From: Candidatus Nitrosopumilus sp.
GTDB lineage: Archaea; Thermoproteota; Nitrososphaeria; Nitrososphaerales; Nitrosopumilaceae
DNA length: 13,109 bases
Direction: 5' to 3'
Assembly (NCBI GenBank): GCA_013043295.1
Contig: JABDOO010000037.1
Coordinates: 1 to 13,109 of the forward strand
Shown here: piece after piece, positions 1-6,804 of the stretch
How the letters are laid out: each line of letters opens with the position of its first letter
Numbering within the stretch: position 1 is the first letter of the stretch
The notes under the pieces: generated by a model
Told to the model about the DNA's origin: nothing
The model's database searches: none
The model's input: only the letters and a program-made list of their open reading frames with translations
Program-made: the position numbers and the translations under genes

Positions 1-45
1 CTGTCTGACAACAAAAAAGGTATGAACTTGGATCTTTATAATTAG
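1..45 (+). CDS. Possible 3' end of an unidentified gene
   Basis: The first reading frame is open from the window edge to a TAG at 43-45 and would encode a C-terminus ending KKGMNLDLYN. The other two + frames hit stops early. Fourteen codons are too few to identify a family, and the open frame could be chance. If real, the gene converges on the photolyase with only six bases between the stop codons. Confidence 0.3.
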   Translation: MSDNKKGMNLDLYN

Positions 46-51
46 TTTAAT

Positions 52-1437
52 TTAGCCAGAAGATATTCTCTTAAACACTTCTTTGGAGTGCAGTGACTCA
101 CTTTTATGATCTACAATAGGTGCAGGATAATCCACATCAATATCAGAATGCTTTGTATCTAAAGAATGAATAATTTTTGTTGAAACTGAATCAAGTTCAG
201 GAATCCATTTTTTTATGTACAGACAATCTTTGTCAAATTTTTGTTGTTGTAGCCAGGGATTAAAAATTCTAAACCAGGGTTGTGCATCACATCCTGTGGA
301 TGCGGCCCATTGCCAGTTTCCTACATTAACACTTGAATCGTAATCGATTAGTCTTGATGCAAAATAATTTTCTCCCAGTCTCCAGTCAATATGTAAATCC
401 TTTGTAAGAAATGATGCAACTATCATGCGAACTCTATTGTGCATGTAACCAGTATTATTCAGCTCCCTCATACCTGCATCAACAATAGGAAATCCGGTCA
501 TTCCATCACACCATTTTGTAAATGTCTCATTATTTTTACTCCAGGGAATTTTTTCATATTTTGAATTGAATTCTTTTGATTTGCTATGAGGGAAATGATA
601 CATAATATGTGTAAAGAAATCTCTCCAGTGCAGTTCTGTTATCAGAGTATGATTTGCTCCTAGATCATCTACAATTTTGTGATATACCTCTCGTATAGAG
701 CAGGTTCCAAATTTATTATGTGCAGATAGATATGATGTTCCCTCAATACCAGGAAAGTTTCTCTCACTATCGTATTTTTTTAAATTTTTTATGTTTTTTA
801 GCAAAGTAATGCATGACTTTCTCCCTCCCTTGAATTCTGTTTTTACTGGTTGTAACATTCCAGATGGAATTTCTTTAATGGGAAATTTTGATTTTATTTT
901 TTCATTTGATAAATTTGAAAAGACATGTTTTTGGGGTTTTCTTATTGACAATTCTTTGGCTTTAGAAAAAAATGGTGAAAACACTTTGTATGGTTCTCCT
1001 TTGCCATTTTCAATCTCTTCAGGTTCATGGAGTAACAAGTCATTTGTCGAGATAAAATCAACGCCTTGCTTGCTGCATATTCTTTGAATTTTTCCATCCC
1101 GGGTTTTACTAAATCCTGTATAGTCTCTATTTACAAAAACTGTATCTATGCTATTCTCTTTGATTATATTTTCAAGAATTTTTTCAGCAAGACCACTAAA
1201 CATGTAAAGATGTGATTTTTTCTCTTTTAGCTGAGAGTCCAAGTCTGTCAAACTCTCATGTAAAAATTTCATTCTAAAGTTACTTGTAATGTTATGAGGA
1301 CTATTTAGAATATTAGAATCAAAAATAAAGCATGGAATTACTTTGGAGGATGTTTTTGATGCATAAATCAATCCCGTGTTGTCATTTACTCTCAGATCTC
1401 GTCTAAACAGAAATAATGATTTTTTGTACTTGCTCAT
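52..1437 (-). CDS. phrB: Deoxyribodipyrimidine photolyase (cryptochrome/photolyase family)
   Basis: This enzyme uses blue or near-UV light and reduced FAD to split cyclobutane pyrimidine dimers in DNA. The 461-residue length is normal for a class I enzyme. The N-terminal Rossmann-like antenna domain opens with LFRRDLRVNDN (about 10-20). The C-terminal FAD-binding domain shows ELHWRDFF (268-275), GFPIVDAGMREL (315-326), and a signature region around 368-400 with NVGNWQWAASTGCDAQPW then FRIFNPW. These blocks are the best-conserved parts of the family, so membership is nearly certain. CPD rather than 6-4 repair is the likelier activity, but that is inference. The ATG is supported by a TATA-like AAAATATTAG centred about 27 bases upstream, which implies a leaderless transcript. 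That box lies inside a 9-bp-arm palindrome at 1458-1477. Confidence 0.95.
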   Translation of the reverse strand: MSKYKKSLFLFRRDLRVNDNTGLIYASKTSSKVIPCFIFDSNILNSPHNITSNFRMKFLHESLTDLDSQLKEKKSHLYMFSGLAEKILENIIKENSIDTVFVNRDYTGFSKTRDGKIQRICSKQGVDFISTNDLLLHEPEEIENGKGEPYKVFSPFFSKAKELSIRKPQKHVFSNLSNEKIKSKFPIKEIPSGMLQPVKTEFKGGRKSCITLLKNIKNLKKYDSERNFPGIEGTSYLSAHNKFGTCSIREVYHKIVDDLGANHTLITELHWRDFFTHIMYHFPHSKSKEFNSKYEKIPWSKNNETFTKWCDGMTGFPIVDAGMRELNNTGYMHNRVRMIVASFLTKDLHIDWRLGENYFASRLIDYDSSVNVGNWQWAASTGCDAQPWFRIFNPWLQQQKFDKDCLYIKKWIPELDSVSTKIIHSLDTKHSDIDVDYPAPIVDHKSESLHSKEVFKRISSG

Positions 1438-1457
1438 ATCGTCTCAAACTTTGTTTC

Positions 1458-1477
1458 TAATATTTTCAAAAATATTA
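1458..1477. repeat. Palindrome over the photolyase promoter
   Basis: TAATATTTT and AAAATATTA are perfect 9-bp arms separated by two bases (CA). The site covers the TATA-like element that lies about 27 bases before the photolyase ATG. A dimeric regulator could bind here and block transcription factor B/TBP loading. Because it is made only of A and T in the arms, chance in AT-rich DNA is also possible. Confidence 0.4.
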
Positions 1478-1680
1478 TCTCCATAGGGATAGATATTGGC
1501 ACATATTATAAAATCAGCATCCACATATTGCTAGTGCCAAATGGCTTTTTGCATTATTTTCATTAGAATAGCACGGAATTACTCACAGAATATTCATCCA
1601 TCAAAAACAATTCTCATATCTGAAAGTGTGATTTTCAAAGGGTAGAGTCTAAAAATACGCCTAGATTTGGCTTTATTTGA

Positions 1681-1776
1681 GCATCTAAATCATTTGAACT
1701 AGATGAATCTCACATAACATCTAGAGGGCATATTGATATTTGGCAAGAAAGATCTTTTGATGAATTAAAAAAATAG
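1681..1776 (+). pseudogene. Possible remnant of a gene C-terminus
   Basis: The frame is open for 31 codons from just after a TGA (1678-1680) to a TAG (1774-1776). It reads as a plausible soluble protein end containing SRGHIDIWQERSFDELKK. There is no ATG, GTG or TTG in this frame, so it cannot be an independent gene as it stands. I do not recognise the family. It may be the end of a deleted or frameshifted gene, or chance. Confidence 0.25.
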
Positions 1777-1785
1777 TTAAAAAAA
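1767..1785 (-). terminator. T-rich terminator of cdvA
   Basis: On the - strand the cdvA stop codon is followed at once by two T7 tracts (complement of A runs at 1779-1785 and 1767-1773). Archaeal RNA polymerase terminates at such oligo-T stretches without needing a hairpin. Confidence 0.6.
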
Positions 1786-2697
1786 TTATTGTGCTTCCAT
1801 TCTAGCAAGCCAATCGTTATCATTGTCGTCTTTTGAAGTATCTGTTGTCACCTGTTGGGGTGGTTCTGGAAATGCAATTGTTGCTTCAGTTTCAGTTGGA
1901 GGTTCAGGCATCGGGACTGTCTGAGCTTCAATTGGTTCTGAAGGTGTTGGTATAGATTCGACTGGTACTTCTGGAAGTATTGTCTGAACTACTTGTTGTT
2001 GTTCAGAAGTCTCCAGATATGAACGGGCAGATTCTTGGATGTTTGGTGTTGGGGCTGCAGTTATCTCTTGCACTTCCAATTCTAAGTCTGCAATTCTACT
2101 CTTTACATTTGCGATTTCTGCTGTTTCGTGAGTTACATGCTCAATTACCTCATTTGTGCATGACTTCACGGTCTCAAATGTTGCATCAGAGATTTCATTG
2201 CTCTTGAATTGTACTTTTGCATCAAACGATAACATCTTTGCAGACTTCATTTGATCATCTAACTCTGTCAATCTTGCCTCAAGAATTGCTTTGATTTCAT
2301 GTTCTGTTTCATCTAAGGATACAAGTTTTGACTTGTATTTCTCATGAATGATTTCAGCATCTGCTTTCATATCATCATTTTCTGAAACAATGTCAATCAA
2401 TGCTTTTAATCGACGTAGAGTTAATTGCTTTTCACGAATGAGTCTTTGTGAGTCGAGTCTCCATTTTGGAATGAAAATAACAACATCGCCTTGAGCTACT
2501 AATTGTTCATATTGGATTTGCTGTAATCCTTGTGAACCGCAGTCAATGCCGACGGACTGTATACTTCCGTCAATATCTGTTATTGTTCCTACGACTTTAC
2601 CCATGAATGTTCCGTACATGTCTTTGACATTTTTACCGATAATTTCGATATCGTCGTTTGTCATGTGTGATAGTTTAGGGATTTGTATAACCGACAA
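1786..2697 (-). CDS. cdvA: Cell division protein CdvA
   Basis: CdvA is the archaeal-specific part of the ESCRT-III-like Cdv division machinery. It binds membrane and DNA and recruits CdvB at mid-cell. The 303-residue product shows the family layout: a PRC-barrel-like beta domain (about 17-80, with GKVVGTITDIDG), then a long charged coiled-coil region (about 83-215). A proline/glutamate/threonine-rich linker (about 215-285) follows, then an acidic tip ending NDWLARMEAQ. The tip sits where Sulfolobus CdvA carries its ESCRT-III-binding peptide, so a CdvB contact is a fair inference. The start is TTG at 2695-2697. The gene stands alone, away from cdvB and cdvC, as is known for Thaumarchaeota, unlike the cdvABC cluster of Sulfolobales. 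It diverges from the 2798 gene across 100 bases. Confidence 0.9.
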   Translation of the reverse strand: MSVIQIPKLSHMTNDDIEIIGKNVKDMYGTFMGKVVGTITDIDGSIQSVGIDCGSQGLQQIQYEQLVAQGDVVIFIPKWRLDSQRLIREKQLTLRRLKALIDIVSENDDMKADAEIIHEKYKSKLVSLDETEHEIKAILEARLTELDDQMKSAKMLSFDAKVQFKSNEISDATFETVKSCTNEVIEHVTHETAEIANVKSRIADLELEVQEITAAPTPNIQESARSYLETSEQQQVVQTILPEVPVESIPTPSEPIEAQTVPMPEPPTETEATIAFPEPPQQVTTDTSKDDNDNDWLARMEAQ

Positions 2698-2766
2698 AGT
2701 GTAAGAAATCTTTTTAGTTTTAGTAAGATTAAATTCACTAACTAAAAACAGGCAAATTTTCAGTAA

Positions 2767-2777
2767 TTTTAAAATTT
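2767..2777 (+). promoter_or_regulatory. TATA-like box of the 97-residue gene
   Basis: TTTAAAATTTA lies centred about 27 bases before the ATG at 2798, the spacing expected for a leaderless archaeal transcript starting at or next to the A of the ATG. Confidence 0.5.
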
Positions 2778-2797
2778 AGAGACAATATAGCAGGCTC

Positions 2798-3091
2798 ATG
2801 ATTCAAAAAGAAGAACTTGATCAAATTTTAAATTTTGTAGCAAGTCGCTGGATTGAAGCAGCAAAGGATCCAAACAACAAATCCAAGGAGGTTTTGCCAA
2901 ATGATTTCTGGATGAATTCAATTGGAGGAAAAACTGCCAAAAAAGGATTTTGGGTTACGACTTTGATGTATACTGAAAAGGAGGAAGATGCAGAAGCATT
3001 CAAACAAGTTCTTCTCAGATGGCAAGCTAAAGGTCAAGACAAAGACAGAGACAAGGGTCCCGATCTAATTCAAATTGGAAAAAAGAAATAG
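2798..3091 (+). CDS. Conserved-looking small protein of unknown function
   Basis: The product is 97 residues, soluble, and rich in Lys, Asp and Glu, with no signal peptide or membrane segment. It begins with a predicted helix (EELDQILNFVASRWIEAA, about 6-23) and has a central segment with FWMNSIGGKTAKKGFWVTTL. The C-terminal tail is strongly charged (KGQDKDRDKG). No cysteines or catalytic motif are seen, and I do not recognise the family. Coding is supported by an ATG with a well-placed TATA-like box, AT-rich codon use like its neighbours, and a tight fit between cdvA and the ThyX-like gene. Divergence from cdvA may mean shared control of the 100-base promoter region, but no functional link is visible. 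Confidence 0.75.
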   Translation: MIQKEELDQILNFVASRWIEAAKDPNNKSKEVLPNDFWMNSIGGKTAKKGFWVTTLMYTEKEEDAEAFKQVLLRWQAKGQDKDRDKGPDLIQIGKKK

Positions 3092-3093
3092 AG

Positions 3094-3102
3094 TATTAAT
3101 AA
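3094..3102 (+). promoter_or_regulatory. TATA-like box of the ThyX-like gene
   Basis: TATTAATAA centred about 26 bases before TTG 3124 fits a leaderless start at that TTG. It argues that the ThyX-like gene is transcribed on its own, although the preceding gene is only 32 bases away. Confidence 0.45.
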
Positions 3103-3123
3103 TTGTGAATAAGTATACTCGTA

Positions 3124-4743
3124 TTGTCTGAGTTTTCAGTTAAAGAAAAAAAAATTCTGTCAGATCACTTTTCAAATACTGAAGGCAATGTCTTTGCAAT
3201 AATTACACCACGACAAGTAGATCGTGGTGCACTGATGTCAAGGTATAGTAGAACCGATAAAAGCATGAGAAGAATTTTTCTTGATGAATTTTTACAAAAT
3301 AAAAACAGAGGTGAGGAATTTTACAACAGAGTTCTTTTAGAGTATGGCGATGATTCTGTTGCAGAGTTAGGAGAAGCCCAGATAGCAATTGAAGGATTAT
3401 CAAACATTGCGGTAAAAAAAATTGAAGACAGACGAATTGGATTATCATATTTAGAAAAGTCTTCAAGATATGTCGCATGGAACAAAAAAGAAAATGGCAA
3501 GTACAGATTTTACAGGGATCCTGAAATTATGAAGTCTCGTTTTGCAGATATGTATGAGGAGAGTTGCAATTTTTCATTTGATGTTTATTCAAAAAATATC
3601 GAACCAATGGTAAACTATGTCAGGGAAAAATATCCAATTGAGAAATACAGCTTTAAAGATTCCAAAGATGGAAAAGAAAAATTATTTTCCAAATTAAAAA
3701 AAGAATCAGACATAAAATCTGCAAACATGATTTACAGAGGATCAACTAAAGCAAAAGCTCTTGACATTCTTAGAGGATTACTACCAGCTTCAACTTTGAC
3801 TAATGTAGGAATTACTGGAAACGGAAGAGCCTTTGAGTATCTGCTTACAGTTTTAGGCTCATCAGAACTAAGAGAAGAGCAAGAATTAGCCTCAAAAATC
3901 AAAAAAGAGCTTGATACGACTATCAAATCATTTGTCAGAAGGGCAGACGACAAATACGGAAAAGCATTTCAAAAATATCTAAGGGATATCAAAAACAAAT
4001 CAAAATCAATCACATCAAAAGAAATCAAATCAAATCCGAAAAAAGGAACCATCACAACTCTAGTAGATTATGAATCAGAAAAAACTGCAATTGATAAAGT
4101 AATTACAAGTATAATGTATGAGCAGTCACCTAGCACATCATATCAAAATATTTTCAAGCAAGTCAAAAAAATCTCAAAAGAAAAGAAGAACAAAATAATT
4201 TCTGAATTTGCAAAAATTCGAACAAACAGAAGACATAGACCATCCAGAGCATTTGAAAATGTCTATTACACCTTTGATTTATCAAACAACTTTGGAATGT
4301 TCAGAGACTTTCACAGACATAGAGCACTAACACTAGAAAGACAACTACTCACAACTGACCATGGATATAATATGCCAAATGAGATAAAGATTCTTGGAAT
4401 TGAAAAAGATTTCAAAGAATGTATGAATAAAACAAAAGAAACATTTGATAAAATTCGAACAAAATTTCCAGAACAAGGACAGTATGTAGTTAATTTTGGA
4501 TACAACTATCCATATTTTATGAAATTCAATCTAAGAGAAGCTTGTCATTTAATTGAATTAAGAACAGTTCCGCAAGGACATGTAGATTACAGAAGAGTTG
4601 CTCAACAGATGTTCAAACAAATTAACAGAGTTCATCCAAATCTAAGTAAAATTATGAAATATGTAGATATGAAAGAATATGTTTTAGAAAGATTTGAATC
4701 TGAAAAAAGAACAGAAGAGAAAAGAAAAAAACTAAAAAAATAG
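3124..4743 (+). CDS. Double-domain ThyX-like protein (FAD-dependent thymidylate synthase family)
   Basis: ThyX enzymes make dTMP from dUMP using FAD, NADPH and methylenetetrahydrofolate. This 539-residue protein is about twice the usual 220-250 residues and appears to hold two ThyX-type units. In the first (about 65-245), DRRIGLSYLEKSSRY (102-116) lines up with the ThyX signature RHRxxSxxxxSxR(Y). In the second (about 320-525), RTNRRHRPSRAFE (366-378) is followed by FRDFHRHRALTLERQLL (393-409), a second divergent RHR block without the usual serines. A Lys-rich, low-complexity stretch (about 280-310) joins them. The family is fairly sure. True thymidylate synthase activity is not, because neither signature is canonical. 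The start is TTG, placed by the TATA-like box; no earlier start fits the 32-base gap. Confidence 0.8.
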   Translation: MSEFSVKEKKILSDHFSNTEGNVFAIITPRQVDRGALMSRYSRTDKSMRRIFLDEFLQNKNRGEEFYNRVLLEYGDDSVAELGEAQIAIEGLSNIAVKKIEDRRIGLSYLEKSSRYVAWNKKENGKYRFYRDPEIMKSRFADMYEESCNFSFDVYSKNIEPMVNYVREKYPIEKYSFKDSKDGKEKLFSKLKKESDIKSANMIYRGSTKAKALDILRGLLPASTLTNVGITGNGRAFEYLLTVLGSSELREEQELASKIKKELDTTIKSFVRRADDKYGKAFQKYLRDIKNKSKSITSKEIKSNPKKGTITTLVDYESEKTAIDKVITSIMYEQSPSTSYQNIFKQVKKISKEKKNKIISEFAKIRTNRRHRPSRAFENVYYTFDLSNNFGMFRDFHRHRALTLERQLLTTDHGYNMPNEIKILGIEKDFKECMNKTKETFDKIRTKFPEQGQYVVNFGYNYPYFMKFNLREACHLIELRTVPQGHVDYRRVAQQMFKQINRVHPNLSKIMKYVDMKEYVLERFESEKRTEEKRKKLKK

Positions 4744-4779
4744 AAAAATATTCTAATAATTGAAGAGATACATTACACC

Positions 4780-5187
4780 ATGACTGAAAAAATAGAGAAG
4801 ACCCCTGAAGAGTGGAAAGAAGAGTTAACCCCTGATCAATATGAAATTTGTATTAATCATGGAACAGAGCCGCCATTTTCTGGAAAATATAACAATACCA
4901 AATTAGAGGGCTCCTTCAAATGCACTTGTTGTGGTGAAGAACTATTTTCTTCAGATGCAAAGTTTGATTCAGGTTCAGGATGGCCAAGCTTTTGGCAACC
5001 AATATCAGAAGATAAAATCGAATATGTTTCAGATACGGCATATGGTATGGTGCGTACTGAAGTAAATTGCAACAAATGTGGAGCACATCTAGGTCATGTG
5101 TTTGATGATGGTCCAAAGCCTACAAACCAGAGATATTGTATCAATTCAATTTCATTAAAACATGAAAAAGACTCTGAAGAGCAATAG
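4780..5187 (+). CDS. msrB: Peptide-methionine (R)-S-oxide reductase MsrB
   Basis: MsrB reduces the R form of methionine sulfoxide in oxidised proteins back to methionine. The 135-residue product is a complete single domain. Zinc ligands are two CxxC pairs: C48/C51 (FKCTCCGEELF) and C97/C100 (CNKCGAHLGHVF). The catalytic cysteine is C120 in RYCINSISL. The block FDSGSGWPSFW (62-72) is typical, but it carries Ser66 where many MsrB proteins have the resolving cysteine (SGCGWPSF). This enzyme therefore probably regenerates through another cysteine (C24 or C50) or directly by thioredoxin or another reductant. ATG 4780 lies about 25 bases after a TATA-like TTCTAATAAT. The gene fits oxidative-stress defence in an aerobic ammonia oxidiser. 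Confidence 0.95.
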   Translation: MTEKIEKTPEEWKEELTPDQYEICINHGTEPPFSGKYNNTKLEGSFKCTCCGEELFSSDAKFDSGSGWPSFWQPISEDKIEYVSDTAYGMVRTEVNCNKCGAHLGHVFDDGPKPTNQRYCINSISLKHEKDSEEQ

Positions 5188-5217
5188 TTAGGAGCTTTGC
5201 AACAAAATTCAAAAATT

Positions 5218-5226
5218 ATTAATAAA
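5218..5226 (+). promoter_or_regulatory. TATA-like box of the hom leader
   Basis: TATTAATAA predicts a transcription start near 5246, giving hom a leader of about 54 bases. Most other genes here have the box about 27 bases from the start codon, so this spacing is unusual and leaves room for the 13-codon upstream ORF. Confidence 0.4.
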
Positions 5227-5261
5227 ACACAATTAATGATAAGAAAATCAAGAGGAATAAA

Positions 5262-5303
5262 ATGGGCTACAATAACAAAACAAAAAGGAAAGAAATGATT
5301 TGA
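5262..5303 (+). CDS. 13-codon upstream ORF overlapping the hom start
   Basis: ATG at 5262 opens a short frame encoding MGYNNKTKRKEMI and ending in TGA at 5301-5303. A GAGG (5252-5255) sits six bases before the ATG, a reasonable Shine-Dalgarno element. The TGA overlaps the TTG start of hom (5300-5302) in a TTGA arrangement, the same junction seen between hom and the next gene. This is what translational coupling or reinitiation would look like. The peptide is basic and not notably rich in Thr or Met codons, so classical amino-acid attenuation is not suggested. It could also be chance. Confidence 0.35.
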   Translation: MGYNNKTKRKEMI

Positions 5304-6310
5304 GAATTATTCTGTGTGGATTTGGTGTTGTAGGCCAAAGTTTAGTGAAATTGTTTGAATCTAGATCCGAGGATCTTTATGCAAAGTATGGATTAAAGCC
5401 AAGAGTTGTTGCAGTTTTTGACAGTAAAGGAAGTGCAGTAGACCCATCTGGATTAAATTTTAACAAACTAGTCGATGTGAAGAAAAAGTTTGGAACTGTA
5501 AAAAATTATTCAGATTCAAAAAATACAATGTCAGGCATAGATATACTCAAAAATGTTGAGGCTGATGTGCTAATTGAGACCACTGCTAGCAACTACAAAG
5601 ATGCCGAACCTGGAATGACCCACATTACTAGCGCTATGAAAAAAGGAATGCATGTGATTTCTGTTAACAAAGGTCCACTTGCTTTAGCCTTTCCTTCTCT
5701 TCTTGAACTTGCCACATACAATCAAGTAATGTTCAAATTTAGTGGAACAGTTGGTGGAGGCACACCAATCTTAGATTATGCTAAAAATAGTCTAAGCGGA
5801 GAGAGAATCACTTCATTTGCAGGAATTCTAAATGGAACAACAAATTACATTCTAACAAACATGGCAACAGGTGTATCATATGATGATGCACTAAAAGATG
5901 CCAAAGACAAAGGATATGTCGAAGCTGATGAGGCCCTAGACCTTGACGGTCTTGATGCAGCAGCAAAACTAGTCATACTTGCAAACTGGATAATGGGAAT
6001 GAAAGTAACACTTCCAGATATCAATTGTACAGGTATCCGTAAAGTTACACTAGATGACATCAACAAAGCTGCCAAAAATAATTGTGCCATAAAATTAATC
6101 GCATCATGTGACAAAGAATTAGTTGTAGGACCAAAAGAGGTTTCAAATGAGGATCCACTTTGTGTCAATGGCACACTAAACGCAATTGCATTTACTTCAG
6201 AGCATTCAGGCACTCAAACAATTATCGGAAAGGGAGCAGGAGGCATGGAAACTGCTAGTTCCATTCTAAGGGATTTGCTAGATATCAGACAAGAGATTGC
6301 TAGAGATTGA
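5300..6310 (+). CDS. hom: Homoserine dehydrogenase
   Basis: Hom reduces aspartate semialdehyde to homoserine with NAD(P)H, the branch point to threonine and methionine. The 336-residue product has an N-terminal Rossmann fold with LCGFGVVGQSL (5-15). The NKGPLA block that contacts substrate and cofactor follows, then GGGTPILDYAKNSL, GILNGTTNYILTNM and YVEADEALDLDGLDAAAKL, all signatures of the catalytic domain. It lacks an aspartate kinase fusion and a C-terminal ACT domain, so direct threonine feedback at this subunit is unlikely. The TTG start puts the glycine-rich loop at the proper distance from the N-terminus, and the nearby ATGs (5262, 5295) are out of frame. Its TGA overlaps the TTG of the following PUA gene by four bases, so the two are co-translated. 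Confidence 0.95.
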   Translation: MRIILCGFGVVGQSLVKLFESRSEDLYAKYGLKPRVVAVFDSKGSAVDPSGLNFNKLVDVKKKFGTVKNYSDSKNTMSGIDILKNVEADVLIETTASNYKDAEPGMTHITSAMKKGMHVISVNKGPLALAFPSLLELATYNQVMFKFSGTVGGGTPILDYAKNSLSGERITSFAGILNGTTNYILTNMATGVSYDDALKDAKDKGYVEADEALDLDGLDAAAKLVILANWIMGMKVTLPDINCTGIRKVTLDDINKAAKNNCAIKLIASCDKELVVGPKEVSNEDPLCVNGTLNAIAFTSEHSGTQTIIGKGAGGMETASSILRDLLDIRQEIARD

Positions 6311-6783
6311 AATCAAATTTAATTTCAAAAAGTGAAACCTCTGCACTACTAAAGACAGTTTCAGAAAAATGGGGAATGGAATTTCCAAAAATAAAAAATG
6401 TCAAGGTTCATCAAATTTTAGATGATGCGCAGATCATTACAGGTCTAGGGATTAAGATTTTAAAAGTCGATGATGACTATCTTCCATTCTTATCAGAAAC
6501 TGAAACTTTGGAGAAATTCCCATCAGTTACAGTAGACATGGGGGCAGTAAAATTCATGTGTAAAGGAGCAAATGTAATGAGACCAGGGATAAAAAAATTT
6601 ACAGAGTTTGAAAAAGACAAGCTTGTATGTATTGTTGAGGAATCTCAACACAAGTTTTTAGCAATTGGAAAATCCATGGTATCCAGCTCAGAGTTGGAAA
6701 AGATGGAAAAAGGGGAAGTCATTAAAAACATTCATTACATTTCTGATAAATTCTGGGAAACAGGTAAAACTATTTACGATTAA
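6307..6783 (+). CDS. PUA-domain RNA-binding protein, MCT-1/Tma20-like
   Basis: The product (158 residues) has an N-terminal domain of about 70 residues followed by a C-terminal PUA domain (about 72-150). The segment VTVDMGAVKFMCKGANVMRPGI (in two parts, 74-83 and 84-95) closely follows the family pattern of eukaryotic MCT-1/Tma20. Those proteins bind the small ribosomal subunit and act in recycling and reinitiation with DENR. The archaeal homologues are RNA-binding proteins of uncertain detailed role, so a translational function is inferred. The start is TTG at 6307, overlapping the hom stop (TTGA), so expression depends on hom translation. Convergent psmB lies 21 bases beyond its TAA, across a T/A-rich spacer that can stop transcription from both sides. 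Confidence 0.85.
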   Translation: MKSNLISKSETSALLKTVSEKWGMEFPKIKNVKVHQILDDAQIITGLGIKILKVDDDYLPFLSETETLEKFPSVTVDMGAVKFMCKGANVMRPGIKKFTEFEKDKLVCIVEESQHKFLAIGKSMVSSSELEKMEKGEVIKNIHYISDKFWETGKTIYD

Positions 6784-6804
6784 TTTAGAATTTTTAAAAT
6801 TTTA
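6784..6804. terminator. Bidirectional T-rich spacer between convergent genes
   Basis: The 21 bases between the PUA gene stop and the psmB stop are TTTAGAATTTTTAAAATTTT-like, giving T4-T5 tracts on both strands. This can end both transcripts by oligo-T termination. Confidence 0.45.

Larger units (their letters stand above)
1438..1785. other. 348-base intergenic region between photolyase and cdvA
   Basis: No intact gene is visible here. It holds the photolyase promoter and palindrome near 1458-1477 and a 7-bp inverted repeat (TTGGCAC at 1496-1502, GTGCCAA at 1534-1540). It also holds an open stretch without a start codon at 1681-1776 and two A7 runs at 1767-1785 that read as a T-rich terminator for cdvA. 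Its length stands out in a window where most gaps are under 120 bases, so it may be a site of past gene loss. Confidence 0.6.

Noticed and set aside
791..1087. 98-residue frame on the + strand inside photolyase
   Set aside because: It lies wholly within a well-conserved gene on the other strand and has no recognisable domain or promoter.
1496..1540. 7-bp inverted repeat (TTGGCAC/GTGCCAA) as insertion-element ends
   Set aside because: Only 45 bases long, with no target-site duplication or transposase nearby; could easily be chance.
5845..6213. 122-residue Ser/Ala-rich frame on the - strand inside hom
   Set aside because: Shadow of hom. Low-complexity serine content comes from reading conserved hom codons in reverse.
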